Assembly (NCBI GenBank): GCA_023481175.1
Contig: JAMCWM010000033.1
Coordinates: forward strand, 1-63,200
Direction of reading: 5' to 3'
Source of the DNA: Nitrospirota bacterium
Lineage (GTDB): Bacteria > Nitrospirota > Leptospirillia > Leptospirillales > Leptospirillaceae
DNA length: 63,200 bases
Shown here: in pieces, positions 34,797 through 44,512 of the stretch
How positions within the stretch are numbered: position 1 is the stretch's first letter
How the letters are laid out: every line of letters starts with the position of its first letter
Position numbers and translations under genes: made by a program
Notes under the pieces: generated by a model
Databases searched by the model: none
Told to the model about the DNA's origin: nothing
Seen by the model: the letters and a program-made list of their open reading frames with translations, nothing else

Positions 34797-35450
34797 ATGC
34801 GTCTGTTTCTTGCTTCGCTCGCCATGTCGGCCATCCTTCCGCTTGCGCCCGCCCAGGCCGCCGAAGATCCCTTCTCCTATCTGCCGATGGTCCCGATGGA
34901 AAAGATCTATGAGGGGCTTGGGGGCAAAATCCGGGTCGACGAGACTGTCCGACCCCTCCCGAGAAGGCCTCCCGCGCTGCAGACCGTCGAGGTGGTCCGG
35001 AAAATCGGCTATCTGAACTTCCCCCCGAAGACCATCGTCTCCACCTTTTCCTTCGACCCCGCGACAGGAAACTATGCCAAAGAAACCAGCACATCGGCCT
35101 TTTCGAAGGCGGTCTTCCATTACCACCCTCCTCTCGTTCGCGCCCATCTTCCCTTCCGGAAGGGAGGCCACTGGGAAGGAGAAGACGGCCAGAACACTAT
35201 TCACGACCGGGTGTGGGGGAAGGTGCGGATCACGCTGCCGGCCGGAACATTCGTCTGCTGGGTGGTCCGGCGAAGGTTGACCTACGACCTCATCAGCCGC
35301 CGGTCGACCCAGATCCTCTATGAGTATTATGCCAAGGGGGTGGGATTTGTGGGGGAAGGAGGCTGGTCGGCTACCGGGAAGTGGCACTGGTCAAAACGCC
35401 TTCTTTCCTTCAAAATGGGAACCGACCAATCCGGAGGAGTCGGCCGGTAG
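34797..35450 (+). CDS. Exported protein of unknown function, DUF3108-like
   Basis: A 217-residue secreted protein: signal peptide MRLFLASLAMSAILPLAPAQ with cleavage after 'AQA', followed by a mostly beta mature part containing 'GKVRITLPAGTFVCWVVRRR' and 'YYAKGVGFVGEGG'. The pattern 'v.vPAGtf.a..v......' followed by '.yyakGvGfV' resembles DUF3108 and similar lipoprotein-fold domains; this is a weak family guess. It lies four bases after gatB and 29 before the tetrahaem cytochrome, inside the operon. Confidence 0.6.
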   Translation: MRLFLASLAMSAILPLAPAQAAEDPFSYLPMVPMEKIYEGLGGKIRVDETVRPLPRRPPALQTVEVVRKIGYLNFPPKTIVSTFSFDPATGNYAKETSTSAFSKAVFHYHPPLVRAHLPFRKGGHWEGEDGQNTIHDRVWGKVRITLPAGTFVCWVVRRRLTYDLISRRSTQILYEYYAKGVGFVGEGGWSATGKWHWSKRLLSFKMGTDQSGGVGR

Positions 35451-35479
35451 TCTTTTAAAACCCTAGCCGGAGAACCCCC

Positions 35480-37256
<1,777 letters not shown>

Positions 37257-37265
37257 GCCAGGCCG

Positions 37266-37592
37266 ATGGGAGCCCCCGTCAAAAAGGATCCCCGGGGGAA
37301 GGGAAGGGGCCAGCTGTGGTTCTACTGGATCGTCGGCGCCGGCCTCTGGATCTGGACCGGGGCGGCCCTCCTCTCGGGAACGACCGGGGTGGGGCCGCTC
37401 ATCTCCTATTTTTTCAAGGAAAGGGAGGCGGCCCAGGCGCTGGTCCGGATCAATGGTCGCGTCCAGGTCCTCGAATCCCGGGCGACCTCTCTTCGTTCGG
37501 ATCCCTTTGCCATGGAGCGTCAGGCCCGTGAACGCGAGCACCGCCTCCGTCCGGGAGAAATTCTTGTCCTGCCCCGGGGCGAATCCCGCTAA
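37266..37592 (+). CDS. ftsB: FtsB/DivIC-like septum-formation initiator
   Basis: A 108-residue single-pass protein: a basic cytoplasmic start, one membrane helix ('FYWIVGAGLWIWTGAALLSG'), then a heptad-like coiled coil ('EREAAQALVRINGRVQVLESRATSLRS' region) and a C-terminal 'REREHRLRPGEILVLP', which matches the DivIC/FtsB ending 'AREklgmvkpGEivf'. It would join FtsL/FtsQ in the division complex. Position directly after eno agrees with the usual eno-ftsB neighbourhood. Confidence 0.8.
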   Translation: MGAPVKKDPRGKGRGQLWFYWIVGAGLWIWTGAALLSGTTGVGPLISYFFKEREAAQALVRINGRVQVLESRATSLRSDPFAMERQAREREHRLRPGEILVLPRGESR

Positions 37593-37705
37593 TGTCGTTG
37601 ATTTTTCGGATGAAAGTGGGTTAGGATCATCACTTGTTGTGTTCATTCCAAAGGAGAGTCGCGAAGGAGTGTCGCGCGACAGGAAACGGACAGGTGTTAG
37701 AAGAA

Positions 37706-37730
37706 CCTTCCGGCCATGCCGGAGGTTTTT
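37706..37730 (+). terminator. Rho-independent terminator-like hairpin after the gat-eno-ftsB operon
   Basis: CCTTCCGGC, loop CAT, GCCGGAGG (one bulged T) and TTTTT. It separates the ftsB-like gene from the tiny basic gene at 37749. Confidence 0.6.
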
Positions 37731-37748
37731 CTGGGAGAAAACGAGCGA

Positions 37749-37838
37749 ATGTCGAGTGTCATCAAGAAACGTCGCAAAAAGATCAGGAAACACAAGTACA
37801 AGAAACTTCGGAGACAGTCCCGTCACAAGAAGAAGTAG
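37749..37838 (+). CDS. AURKAIP1/COX24-domain mini-protein (bS22-like)
   Basis: A 29-residue, extremely basic peptide starting MSSVIKKRRKKIRKHKYKK and ending RRQSRHKKK. It matches the tiny bacterial proteins annotated AURKAIP1/COX24 domain-containing (PF08213), whose actinobacterial members (bS22, 'GSVIKKRRKRM...') are seen in small ribosomal subunits. The gene is too short for most gene callers. GGGAG precedes the ATG. A probable terminator ends just upstream, so it likely has its own transcript. Confidence 0.8.
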   Translation: MSSVIKKRRKKIRKHKYKKLRRQSRHKKK

Positions 37839-37871
37839 TTCGGGACGGAGACGGCAGGAAGGGGATCGGTC

Positions 37872-38327
37872 GTGAACGAACGGAGACTGGTCATAGGAGG
37901 AACGTTTTTCCTGTTCCTTGTATCGTCGGCAATCGTGACCTATGAACAGGTCCAGATCGGAAACCTGAAGGGGGAACTTCGCCACATGAAGATCCTCATG
38001 AAGGCCGGCGTGCGTTCAGTCCCATCTCCTTCCGCCTCCTCTCCATCGGGGCCCGCGAAGAATCCGTCCGGCGTTGCGAGCTTCGAGTCCGATACCACCA
38101 ACACCGCCATGGGGATCAAGGACTTTTCCACACTCCTTCCCCCTTTGGTCTCTCAGGGACGCCTGCTTCATCTGACCCATCGCTCCCAGGTCCGGTTTGT
38201 CGCCTATCATCTCGTGGTCTTCGAACTTCAGGATGAAAAGGGGCACACACTCCCCGTTCTCTTCAATGTCGAGGATCCGGAAACCTCCGTCTCCTGGCGT
38301 TATCTTTATTCTTTTTCCCCGAGATGA
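37872..38327 (+). CDS. Single-pass membrane/periplasmic protein, unknown
   Basis: A 151-residue protein with one N-terminal hydrophobic segment ('RLVIGGTFFLFLVSSAIVTY'), a Pro/Ser-rich linker (about residues 48-68) and a small C-terminal domain with 'VRFVAYHLVVFELQDEKGHTLP'. I recognise no family. The ribosome site before GTG 37872 is weak (GGAAGGGG). It follows the bS22-like gene by 33 bases. Confidence 0.55.
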   Translation: MNERRLVIGGTFFLFLVSSAIVTYEQVQIGNLKGELRHMKILMKAGVRSVPSPSASSPSGPAKNPSGVASFESDTTNTAMGIKDFSTLLPPLVSQGRLLHLTHRSQVRFVAYHLVVFELQDEKGHTLPVLFNVEDPETSVSWRYLYSFSPR

Positions 38328-38512
38328 CATCCTCTTTTCCCTCTTCAGGGGCCTCTTCCTGTCCCTCATTTTTCGCATGAGGCGGGTATTTGGTTGATCC
38401 CGCCTGTCAATCGGTCCTGATCCGATGGAGGAAGGCCTCTCCAAATGGATACCCACGGTCAAGACTCAGAAAGTTTCCACCCTTCCCGCCCCTTCCAAAT
38501 CTCTCTCTCCTC

Positions 38513-39199
38513 TCAATCTTCCTTGGTCGCACTGATTATGGAAAAGTTCCAAAAACGCCAATGGCAAGCCGGATGGGCGAATCCCGCTTCGGTTAACCAG
38601 GATTTCAATCTTTCGACCGATACGGGATGATCTTTTTCCTTGTGTTTTTTATACCAGAAGGAATCATCCTCCCCGTTGTCCCGCATGAACGTCCGCCAAA
38701 GGTTGCAATGCCATTCGCTTATAAAGAGATCTTCATCCAACACAATATCCTGAGAAAGAAAGATCCCTCCCGGGTTCAAGGCCAGGAAAAAATCCTGAAA
38801 GGCCGTTTTCCGCTCACTGTCCGTAAGATGATGCAGTGTCATTCCGGCCAGGATCGCATCATATCCGACCCCGAACAATTCCTTATTCCGGTAGTCTCCC
38901 TGAAAAATCCGAAATCGGGATCCAAAACGGGAAAGGCGAAATTTGGCGGAATCCAGCATTTCCTGTGTCAGATCGAATGCCAGGACTTCCGACTGCGGGT
39001 AGCGCTCAAGAACAAGTTCCGAAAGAGTGCCTGGACCGGAACCCAAATCCAGAATTCTTAATTTTTTCGTTCGATCAAAGGGAAGAAGATCGATCAGGAG
39101 CCTTTGCGCGACCTCATAATCCGGGATGATTCTTGTCATCAAGCTTCTGTAGTTATCGACCTGTTTTCTGAAATGGTCCTGGACTTGTCCTGTTTTCAT
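38513..39199 (-). CDS. Class I SAM-dependent methyltransferase
   Basis: A 228-residue methyltransferase: motif I 'LRILDLGSGPGTLSELVLER' binds SAM, followed by 'VLAFDLTQEMLDSAK' (acidic loop) and 'YDAILAGMTLHHLTDSE' (motif post II). The substrate is unknown; the set resembles ubiquinone/menaquinone-type or small-molecule methyltransferases. Base composition is visibly more AT-rich than its neighbours, a sign of transfer. ATG 39199 follows GGAGGAG and overlaps the stop of an upstream decayed NTF2-like frame (ATGA), so the two once formed an operon. Confidence 0.85.
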   Translation of the reverse strand: MKTGQVQDHFRKQVDNYRSLMTRIIPDYEVAQRLLIDLLPFDRTKKLRILDLGSGPGTLSELVLERYPQSEVLAFDLTQEMLDSAKFRLSRFGSRFRIFQGDYRNKELFGVGYDAILAGMTLHHLTDSERKTAFQDFFLALNPGGIFLSQDIVLDEDLFISEWHCNLWRTFMRDNGEDDSFWYKKHKEKDHPVSVERLKSWLTEAGFAHPACHWRFWNFSIISATKED

Positions 39200-39486
39200 G
39201 GGCTCTCCTCCATACGGGATCCTGACGCATCGCCCGAGGCCCCCATCAGAGATTCGGCATACTGCTGAAAGCGGATGATCCGGGAGTCACATATCCAGTA
39301 CGCATGGGCAACCGCCGACTGCATGGACTTCCCGGTGTGTCGACTCCACGATACGCTCCAAGTACGACAAGCGCTTCGGCAGCATCGAGCCAAAGGGAAA
39401 CTTTCGCATCCCAAGAGTCCCATACAACCCGAAAGTGTCCGCTGGAAAAGGGGGCCCACAGGAAGTCGACCCCCCGGGGAGAGTGT
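39196..39486 (-). pseudogene. Frameshifted NTF2/SnoaL-like (ketosteroid-isomerase-related) remnant
   Basis: Two minus-strand frames together resemble a SnoaL-like domain. One reads 'VDFLWAPFSSGHFRVVWDSW' then 'AAEALVVLGAYRGV'; the other continues 'GKSMQSAVAHAYWICDSRII' and 'RFQQYAESLMG'. These match the family pattern 'd.VvvlG.yrG...tGk..d.pfaHvw...dGkI.rfrqy.Dt.'. The change of frame falls near 39340 between 'GVDTPG' and 'TGKS'. The N-terminus is missing and the frame is cut by a stop near 39486. Its stop codon overlaps the methyltransferase ATG. Confidence 0.5.
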
Positions 39487-40937
39487 CAGAATGCTTTCGG
39501 TTCGGGTTGTCCTTTGATCCCGATTTTGTCCAGGGTCTTTTTGGGGCCGACGATCACAGTGACGAAGGATTTGCCGCGCAGCAGCGACTGTCCGGCGGCC
39601 AGGGCCGTTGCGGGGGTCACCTGCCGGACTTGGTCCGGGTAGTCGGTAAAATAGGTCAGACCAAGCCGGTCGCTCCAGACAACCAGAAGAAGGGAGGCAA
39701 GCTTGGGGGTGGTGTTCATCAGGAAGGGAAAGCCTCCCACAAGTTCATTCTTGACCTCCTCGACCTTTTCGGAAGAGGGAGGACTCTTTGTCGATGCGTC
39801 AAGAAGGGAATCCATTTCGGTGAGGACCTTGCCCGTGTTGGGGGCGTGAGTCTGGAAATTGACGAGAAAGGGCCCCGGATAGCGCTCGGCGTCAAGTCCG
39901 GTGTGAATGTAATAGACGAGACCCATCTTTTGACGGATCACATGGGTTAAGGTTGACGTGTTGGAGGCTCCCAGAATCATGTTGAAGACGAGGGCGTTGT
40001 AGAAGGAAGGATCCTTGCGGGCAATGCCCGTGGTACCGTAGAAGACGGTCGATTGCCGGAGTTCCGGCTTGTCGATGAGATAGACTCCTGCCCGGGGAAA
40101 AAGGGATGAAGGGCGGTTCGCGGGTGGAGCCGCAGAGGTTGCCGGCTTCCACTGCCCGAAATAACGCCTGGCCAGAGTGAAGCCTTCTGTCGGGGTCAGG
40201 TCGCCGGCCAGAACCAGGACGGCGCGGTCAGGCCGATAGCGGGCGGCGACGAAATCGACGAGATCCTGGCGGGTGATTCCGCTGACAGAGTCGGCGGTGC
40301 CGGTGGCGGGATGGCCGTAGGGGCCATGGCCGAAGAGAAGGCGGTAAAAAAGGTTGGTGCCCCGGGGACCCGGGTGGCTCTCCGCATCGATCAGGGAGGC
40401 CATGAAATTCGCCTTCTTCTGGGAAAACTCTGCCTCAGGAAAGGTCGGAGAGGAGATCATCTCAGAGGCGAGTGACAGGAGGACCGGGGTTTCGGTGGAG
40501 AGGCTGTCTCCGGAGACGGTGGTCATGTCCCGTCCGGCGGACGCCTCGAGGGATCCCCCGGAACCGTCGATCGTCCGGAATATGGCGAGTGCGTCGCGGT
40601 TCTTCGTCCCGCGTTCAAGAAGGCTTGCGGCAAGAGACGCCGTCCCGCCTTTCCCCTGCGGGTCTTCCGCGGAGCCTGCGCGAAGACCGATGCGAAAGGA
40701 GACAAGGGGGAGATCGGGGCGCGGAATGACGTAGACTTCAAGGCCATTCGCGAGGGTCGTCGCGGAGATTTTCGTGTGCATCGCCGGGACAGGATAGCGG
40801 GCGAGGGCCGGAGTTCCGGCGGACTCGTGTTTCTGGCCCGAATCGGGCCCCGCAGAGGGGGCGTGGGCGCAGGATGCAAGAAGAAGCAGGGAGGGCAGCA
40901 GAATGCGGACGGTCATCGGATAGAGCTTTTGGGCCAT
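39486..40937 (-). CDS. M16-family peptidase homologue lacking the zinc motif (lipoprotein)
   Basis: A 483-residue M16 (pitrilysin-like) protein with a lipoprotein signal: 'LLPSLLLLASC' with lipobox Cys23. Where active M16 enzymes have HxxEH it reads 'GKGGTASLAASLLERGT', so both zinc histidines are missing and it must be the non-catalytic partner, as in many two-gene M16 pairs. The C-terminal half keeps the substrate-cleft signature 'RQKMGLVYYIHTGL' (RxxxGLaY). ATG 40937 has AGGAG upstream. The catalytic partner is encoded immediately upstream (40992-42419). Confidence 0.87.
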   Translation of the reverse strand: MAQKLYPMTVRILLPSLLLLASCAHAPSAGPDSGQKHESAGTPALARYPVPAMHTKISATTLANGLEVYVIPRPDLPLVSFRIGLRAGSAEDPQGKGGTASLAASLLERGTKNRDALAIFRTIDGSGGSLEASAGRDMTTVSGDSLSTETPVLLSLASEMISSPTFPEAEFSQKKANFMASLIDAESHPGPRGTNLFYRLLFGHGPYGHPATGTADSVSGITRQDLVDFVAARYRPDRAVLVLAGDLTPTEGFTLARRYFGQWKPATSAAPPANRPSSLFPRAGVYLIDKPELRQSTVFYGTTGIARKDPSFYNALVFNMILGASNTSTLTHVIRQKMGLVYYIHTGLDAERYPGPFLVNFQTHAPNTGKVLTEMDSLLDASTKSPPSSEKVEEVKNELVGGFPFLMNTTPKLASLLLVVWSDRLGLTYFTDYPDQVRQVTPATALAAGQSLLRGKSFVTVIVGPKKTLDKIGIKGQPEPKAF

Positions 40938-40957
40938 GTAAGTCTCCTGTCATGAGA

Positions 40958-40978
40958 GAAGCGCCCCAAGGGCGCTTC
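40958..40978. repeat. Perfect hairpin between the two M16 genes
   Basis: GAAGCGCCC, loop CAA, GGGCGCTTC in the 54-base gap. There is no T run on the coding strand, so it is more likely a processing or stabilising stem than a terminator. Confidence 0.6.
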
Positions 40979-40991
40979 CCCGGTCTGTCAC

Positions 40992-42419
40992 CTAACGGAC
41001 GATTCTGCCCGGGCGTGAAAAGGAAGGACGGCGAACGGGACCGGTCGGAAAAAGGAAGCCGACCGTTTCGTTGGAGGTCCGCAGATATTTTCTGGCCACT
41101 CGACGGACATCGCCGGCTGTGACGGCCTGGATGTTCCGGACATAGTCGGTGAGATAGGACATGGGAATCCGGTCGGCGGACATCATGCCGATCATCATGC
41201 CCATGCCGAAGGCCGACTCCTGATTCATGACAAACTGGGTGAGGATCTGTTTCTTGGCCGAATCAAGGAGATCTCCCGGGACCAGGCGGGTTCTGACCTT
41301 TCGAATGATCGCGTCGAGCCGTTTCCTGAGCAGGGGAGGCGAGGTTTTGGGAAGCCCCTGGGCATAGAAATAGAAAAGTCCGGGATCCGCCGTCATCGGA
41401 TCGTAGGACCCTTCGGCGTCCACCGCGACTGGATGGCGATAGATCATGTCCTGGTAAAGAAGAGAGGTCCGTCCTCCGGAGAGAACCTGGGCCAGGACGA
41501 CAAGCGCCATGGCATCGCGGCTCCGGAAGTTGGGGGTGTGAAAGGCCATCATGGTGATGGGAAGCATGGCCGGTTTCCTGACGACGGTCATCCGGAGACG
41601 ATGCTGGGGAGGTTCGGCCGGGATCCGGTCTTTGGCGAGATGTCCCCTGGGAATGCCGCCAAAGTATTTCTTGACCTTGGAAACGAGAGTCGCTTCGTCG
41701 ATCGGGCCCACGACCACGATCGTGGCGTTGTTCGGCATGTAATGGGCCCGGTAGTAGTTTCGGATATCCTTTCGTGTGGTGCGCTGGATATCCTTTTCCC
41801 AGCCAATGACGGGGTTGTGGTAGGGATGGACGGCATAGGCCGTGGAATAGACCTTTTCCACAAGCTTCTGTGTCGGATCGTCATAATCGTTCCGGCGTTC
41901 TTCAAGGACGATGTTTCTTTCGCGTTCAACCTGATCGGGAGAAAGAAGAAGATGGGTCATCCGGTCGGACTCGATGGCCAGGGGAAGGTCGATCTTGTCC
42001 GGAGCCACATTTTCGAAATAGGCGGTGAAGTCATAGTCTGTAAAGGCGTTGAGCTGGCCCCCCACCCCGTTGATCAGAGTATCGAGTTTTCCGTGGGGGA
42101 ACTTTTGGGTTCCGGTGAACATCATGTGTTCGTTGAAATGGGAGATTCCGGTCCGTCCCCGATGTTCGTTCCGGGAGCCCACCCGGTACCAGATCTGGAA
42201 GGTCAGGGTCGGGCTGTAGGGATCATTGACCGTGACAAGGGTCAGGCCGTTCTTGAAGTGGTGGATATGGGGCGCTAGAGCCAGTTTCAGGGAGGCGGAG
42301 GCCTCTTTCTGTGGCGAGGGGGCCGTAGCGGCCAAAGAAGGAGAACCCAGAAAAGTCAGAAAGAGAAGTCCCAGGAAGCTGTGTTTGATAAACGAAGTTC
42401 GGGGAAAGCGAAAATCCAT
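40992..42419 (-). CDS. Active M16-family zinc peptidase
   Basis: A 475-residue secreted M16 peptidase. A signal peptide (FIKHSFLGLLFLTFLGSPSL then AAT) directs it to the periplasm. The inverted zinc motif is intact: HFNEH in 'GISHFNEHMMFTGT', with the distal Glu ligand in 'NIVLEERRNDYDDP'. Non-catalytic halves usually follow as separate proteins, which fits the HxxEH-less partner 40937-39486. Such pairs degrade peptides in the periplasm. It may be in one transcript with the DUF5069 gene upstream (88 bases away). Confidence 0.92.
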   Translation of the reverse strand: MDFRFPRTSFIKHSFLGLLFLTFLGSPSLAATAPSPQKEASASLKLALAPHIHHFKNGLTLVTVNDPYSPTLTFQIWYRVGSRNEHRGRTGISHFNEHMMFTGTQKFPHGKLDTLINGVGGQLNAFTDYDFTAYFENVAPDKIDLPLAIESDRMTHLLLSPDQVERERNIVLEERRNDYDDPTQKLVEKVYSTAYAVHPYHNPVIGWEKDIQRTTRKDIRNYYRAHYMPNNATIVVVGPIDEATLVSKVKKYFGGIPRGHLAKDRIPAEPPQHRLRMTVVRKPAMLPITMMAFHTPNFRSRDAMALVVLAQVLSGGRTSLLYQDMIYRHPVAVDAEGSYDPMTADPGLFYFYAQGLPKTSPPLLRKRLDAIIRKVRTRLVPGDLLDSAKKQILTQFVMNQESAFGMGMMIGMMSADRIPMSYLTDYVRNIQAVTAGDVRRVARKYLRTSNETVGFLFPTGPVRRPSFSRPGRIVR

Positions 42420-42507
42420 GGGCAGGCTCCCTTGCGTTAGGTGAGGATCGGTGGTCCGAGCGTCCGGGGGATGAGGGGAGAGGGGACGGGGTGCTCCCTC
42501 CCCCTTC

Positions 42508-42948
42508 TCACTGTTTCTTCAGGACGGGAACCTGGCGCTTCTCCTCCAGATCGAGGAGCCGGACCCAGGTGGTGACATCGGTCCGGGACGGATCGAGACT
42601 CTGGAGCACGGACTGGAACCAGGCCTTTTTCTCCGGAGTGTCGGGAGCGGCCGATTCGTAGGCCTTGTTAAAGGATTCGATGGCATCGGGAGAAAGAGTT
42701 TTTGGAAATCGCTTCCAGAGTTCGGCATAAACGGTTTCATCGGAAGAGTGAGTCTGGACGAGGCGGGCGAAATCTTCTGCCGAAATCCCTATATGGGTAA
42801 GAAACATCTGATCGAGCGGACAGTTGTAGTTGTATTCCCCCAGAGTTCCGGCATTGTGGGCCCGGGCCTTGTCGATGATTCTCTTGAGATGGTCGATTCC
42901 ATGGAGACGGTCGACCGGGCTTCTTGGAAAGTGCTTTCTGAGATCCAT
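42508..42948 (-). CDS. DUF5069 protein
   Basis: A 146-residue cytoplasmic protein matching the DUF5069 family from its opening 'DLRKHFPRSPVDRLHGIDHL' and 'IIDKARAHNAGTLGEYNYNC' followed by 'PLDQMFLTHIGIS'. The function of the family is unknown. ATG 42948 follows GGAGG. It precedes the M16 pair on the same strand. Confidence 0.75.
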   Translation of the reverse strand: MDLRKHFPRSPVDRLHGIDHLKRIIDKARAHNAGTLGEYNYNCPLDQMFLTHIGISAEDFARLVQTHSSDETVYAELWKRFPKTLSPDAIESFNKAYESAAPDTPEKKAWFQSVLQSLDPSRTDVTTWVRLLDLEEKRQVPVLKKQ

Positions 42949-43302
42949 GCAAACCTCCTCGGATTTTGGGTGACCGGAGCCGATGACCGGTGGGCGACAG
43001 AAGGGGGAACCTGTCTTTTGTCGAGGATAACACAGGAGGAGGGTGCGGAAAAGACTGCCGGGGCGTGAAAGGGCGGGGGGCCGGAGGGGAAAGGGAGACC
43101 GGGGAGGCCCGTTCGAGTCGGGTCCCTCTCTCCGGCCGTAAATTGCCCTTTTGGAAAATTCGGTCTATTCTTTAACCTGGACCGGATGGGAGGAGGAAAA
43201 TGCCGCCGATTGGGCAGGCCCGCCAACTCTCACCTGACCTGACGCCCAAGCCTTTGCTTGAGTTGCGGGAGCCTCAGCACGCTAATCAAAAGGAGTTGTG
43301 CC
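42949..43302. other. Divergent intergenic region with a plus-strand promoter
   Basis: About 350 bases between the divergent DUF5069 gene and the 43303 membrane gene. A sigma70-like promoter, TTGCCC (43143-43148), 17 bases, TATTCT (43166-43171), points right. A GGAGGAGG followed by ATG at 43200 opens another frame that runs through both downstream genes; its composition looks non-coding, but its first part could be a leader ORF. Confidence 0.45.
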
Positions 43303-43632
43303 TTGACCCTTCTGGTATTGGTTCTTCTGTCAACCATCGTGATCGCGCTGGGAGGTGTCTCGATCTCCCTCGGGCTTGGAATCCGCCATCCGGTCAGGGG
43401 GGCCGTGGCCCTGACCATAGGGGGACTGGTCGTTCTGGCCGGCATGACTCTCATGTACAAGTCCTTTCAGCACAAGACTCTCGCCAGCAGAGCCGACAAC
43501 GTCATCGTCAATGCGGAGCATTACTTCAACTATCGCAACCGGCACCTAGTGCGGCAATCGGCCAACATCCGGATAAAGAGTTCCAGGGGGCCAGTCAAAC
43601 CAGGCCAGAAGCCGGTTGTCAAGGGACCCTAG
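43303..43632 (+). CDS. Small two-helix membrane protein, unknown
   Basis: A 109-residue protein of two membrane helices ('LTLLVLVLLSTIVIALGGVS' and 'GAVALTIGGLVVLAGMTLMY') and a basic cytoplasmic tail ending KSSRGPVKPGQKPVVKGP. TTG 43303 is preferred over TTG 43258 because AAAGGAG lies eight bases upstream. The last 87 bases overlap, tail to tail, the lytic transglycosylase gene on the other strand. No family is recognised. Confidence 0.6.
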   Translation: MTLLVLVLLSTIVIALGGVSISLGLGIRHPVRGAVALTIGGLVVLAGMTLMYKSFQHKTLASRADNVIVNAEHYFNYRNRHLVRQSANIRIKSSRGPVKPGQKPVVKGP

Positions 43633-44166
43633 ACCCCGTTTTCTCTGGTTCTTTTCCAGGGCGACCATTTCCTGAGCTTCCCGTTCCGACTGGAGGTGGA
43701 AATGTCTGGCCCAGCTGATGACGCGAACGACATAGCGTTCAACCGTATGGGCTCCCTGGCTGTTCACGTATCCTCCGTGACGCCAGCGGGGTCTGCCGGC
43801 ATTGTAGGCGGCCACGGCATCGGCCCCGTAAGGATGTTTCTGCAGGAGCCAGGCGAGGTACCGCACCCCGAGGGTGAGATTCACGACAGGGTCGTAGAGT
43901 TTGGTGATGGGCCCCTGAAGTCCCATCCATCGGGCGGTCCGGGTTGTAATCTGCATCAGTCCCAGCGAGACATCATGGATGCGTTCCTCGATACGCCTCT
44001 TGCTCGGATCGAAGCGCGACTCCTGGGCGACGATCCCGGCCACGAGGACGGGATTGATGTGATGTCTGCACGAAATTTGGGTAATGATATGCGAATAGGG
44101 AACGGTTGGAGAGAGAAGATGAGCACTCAGACACCAAGCCACGGATTGATGAATCATCCAGTTCAA
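43546..44166 (-). CDS. Lytic transglycosylase (SLT domain)
   Basis: A 206-residue Slt/MltE-like muramidase that cleaves the MurNAc-GlcNAc bond. The catalytic Glu lies in 'AGIVAQESRFDPSK', followed by 'SLGLMQITTRTARW' and 'AVAAYNAGRPRW', the three GEWL-fold motifs. The N-terminus (MNWMIHQSVAWCLSAHLLSP) is moderately hydrophobic and may serve for export. TTG 44166 is preferred over ATG 44157: GGAGG lies seven bases before TTG but 16 before the ATG. The 3' end overlaps the convergent 43303-43632 gene by 87 bases. Confidence 0.85.
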   Translation of the reverse strand: MNWMIHQSVAWCLSAHLLSPTVPYSHIITQISCRHHINPVLVAGIVAQESRFDPSKRRIEERIHDVSLGLMQITTRTARWMGLQGPITKLYDPVVNLTLGVRYLAWLLQKHPYGADAVAAYNAGRPRWRHGGYVNSQGAHTVERYVVRVISWARHFHLQSEREAQEMVALEKNQRKRGLGSLDNRLLAWFDWPPGTLYPDVGRLPH

Positions 44167-44512
44167 TGCGCAACCTCCTGATGAGGGTCGCTGATCCGTT
44201 CCCACGCCGAGCTGATCCTTTCCCCCTGAATCCGGGGAAAATATCACGTCCGGACCTCCATCGTGCCGGTGATCCGACCGGATTCCGGCGCTCCCTGCGG
44301 GGTGCATGGCCCCACGGAAGTGTGTGTCAAATCTGATTCGATGGCAGGAACGATTGACAGTCCAAGTATAGATCCAGACTTGTCTGGGGTCAAGAAAAAT
44401 ATTACATGGTGCTAATATGTTGATATAAAAAGAAATGTTTGTTTCCGTACTGTGATCGCCGTCACAATATTGGAAGAGGCTGTTTGTTGTGTATTTGTTT
44501 GCGATAACTTAA
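44167..44512. other. AT-rich divergent intergenic region
   Basis: About 345 bases between the divergent transglycosylase and pseudouridine synthase genes; the right half is markedly AT-rich. It contains TTGACA near 44354 and the CRP-type palindrome listed next, but no unambiguous -35/-10 pair that I can fix. Confidence 0.5.
44451..44466. promoter_or_regulatory. Perfect CRP/FNR-family operator-type palindrome
   Basis: TGTGATCGCCGTCACA matches the CRP consensus TGTGA-N6-TCACA exactly. It lies 47 bases before the pseudouridine synthase ATG in an AT-rich promoter region. It implies regulation by a CRP-family factor, but one site alone is not proof. Confidence 0.55.

Noticed and set aside
43200..43718. 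172-codon plus-strand frame with a strong ribosome site at 43200
   Set aside because: It runs through the membrane protein and transglycosylase in another frame with a Gln/Arg/Gly-rich non-protein-like composition; at most its first codons are a leader.
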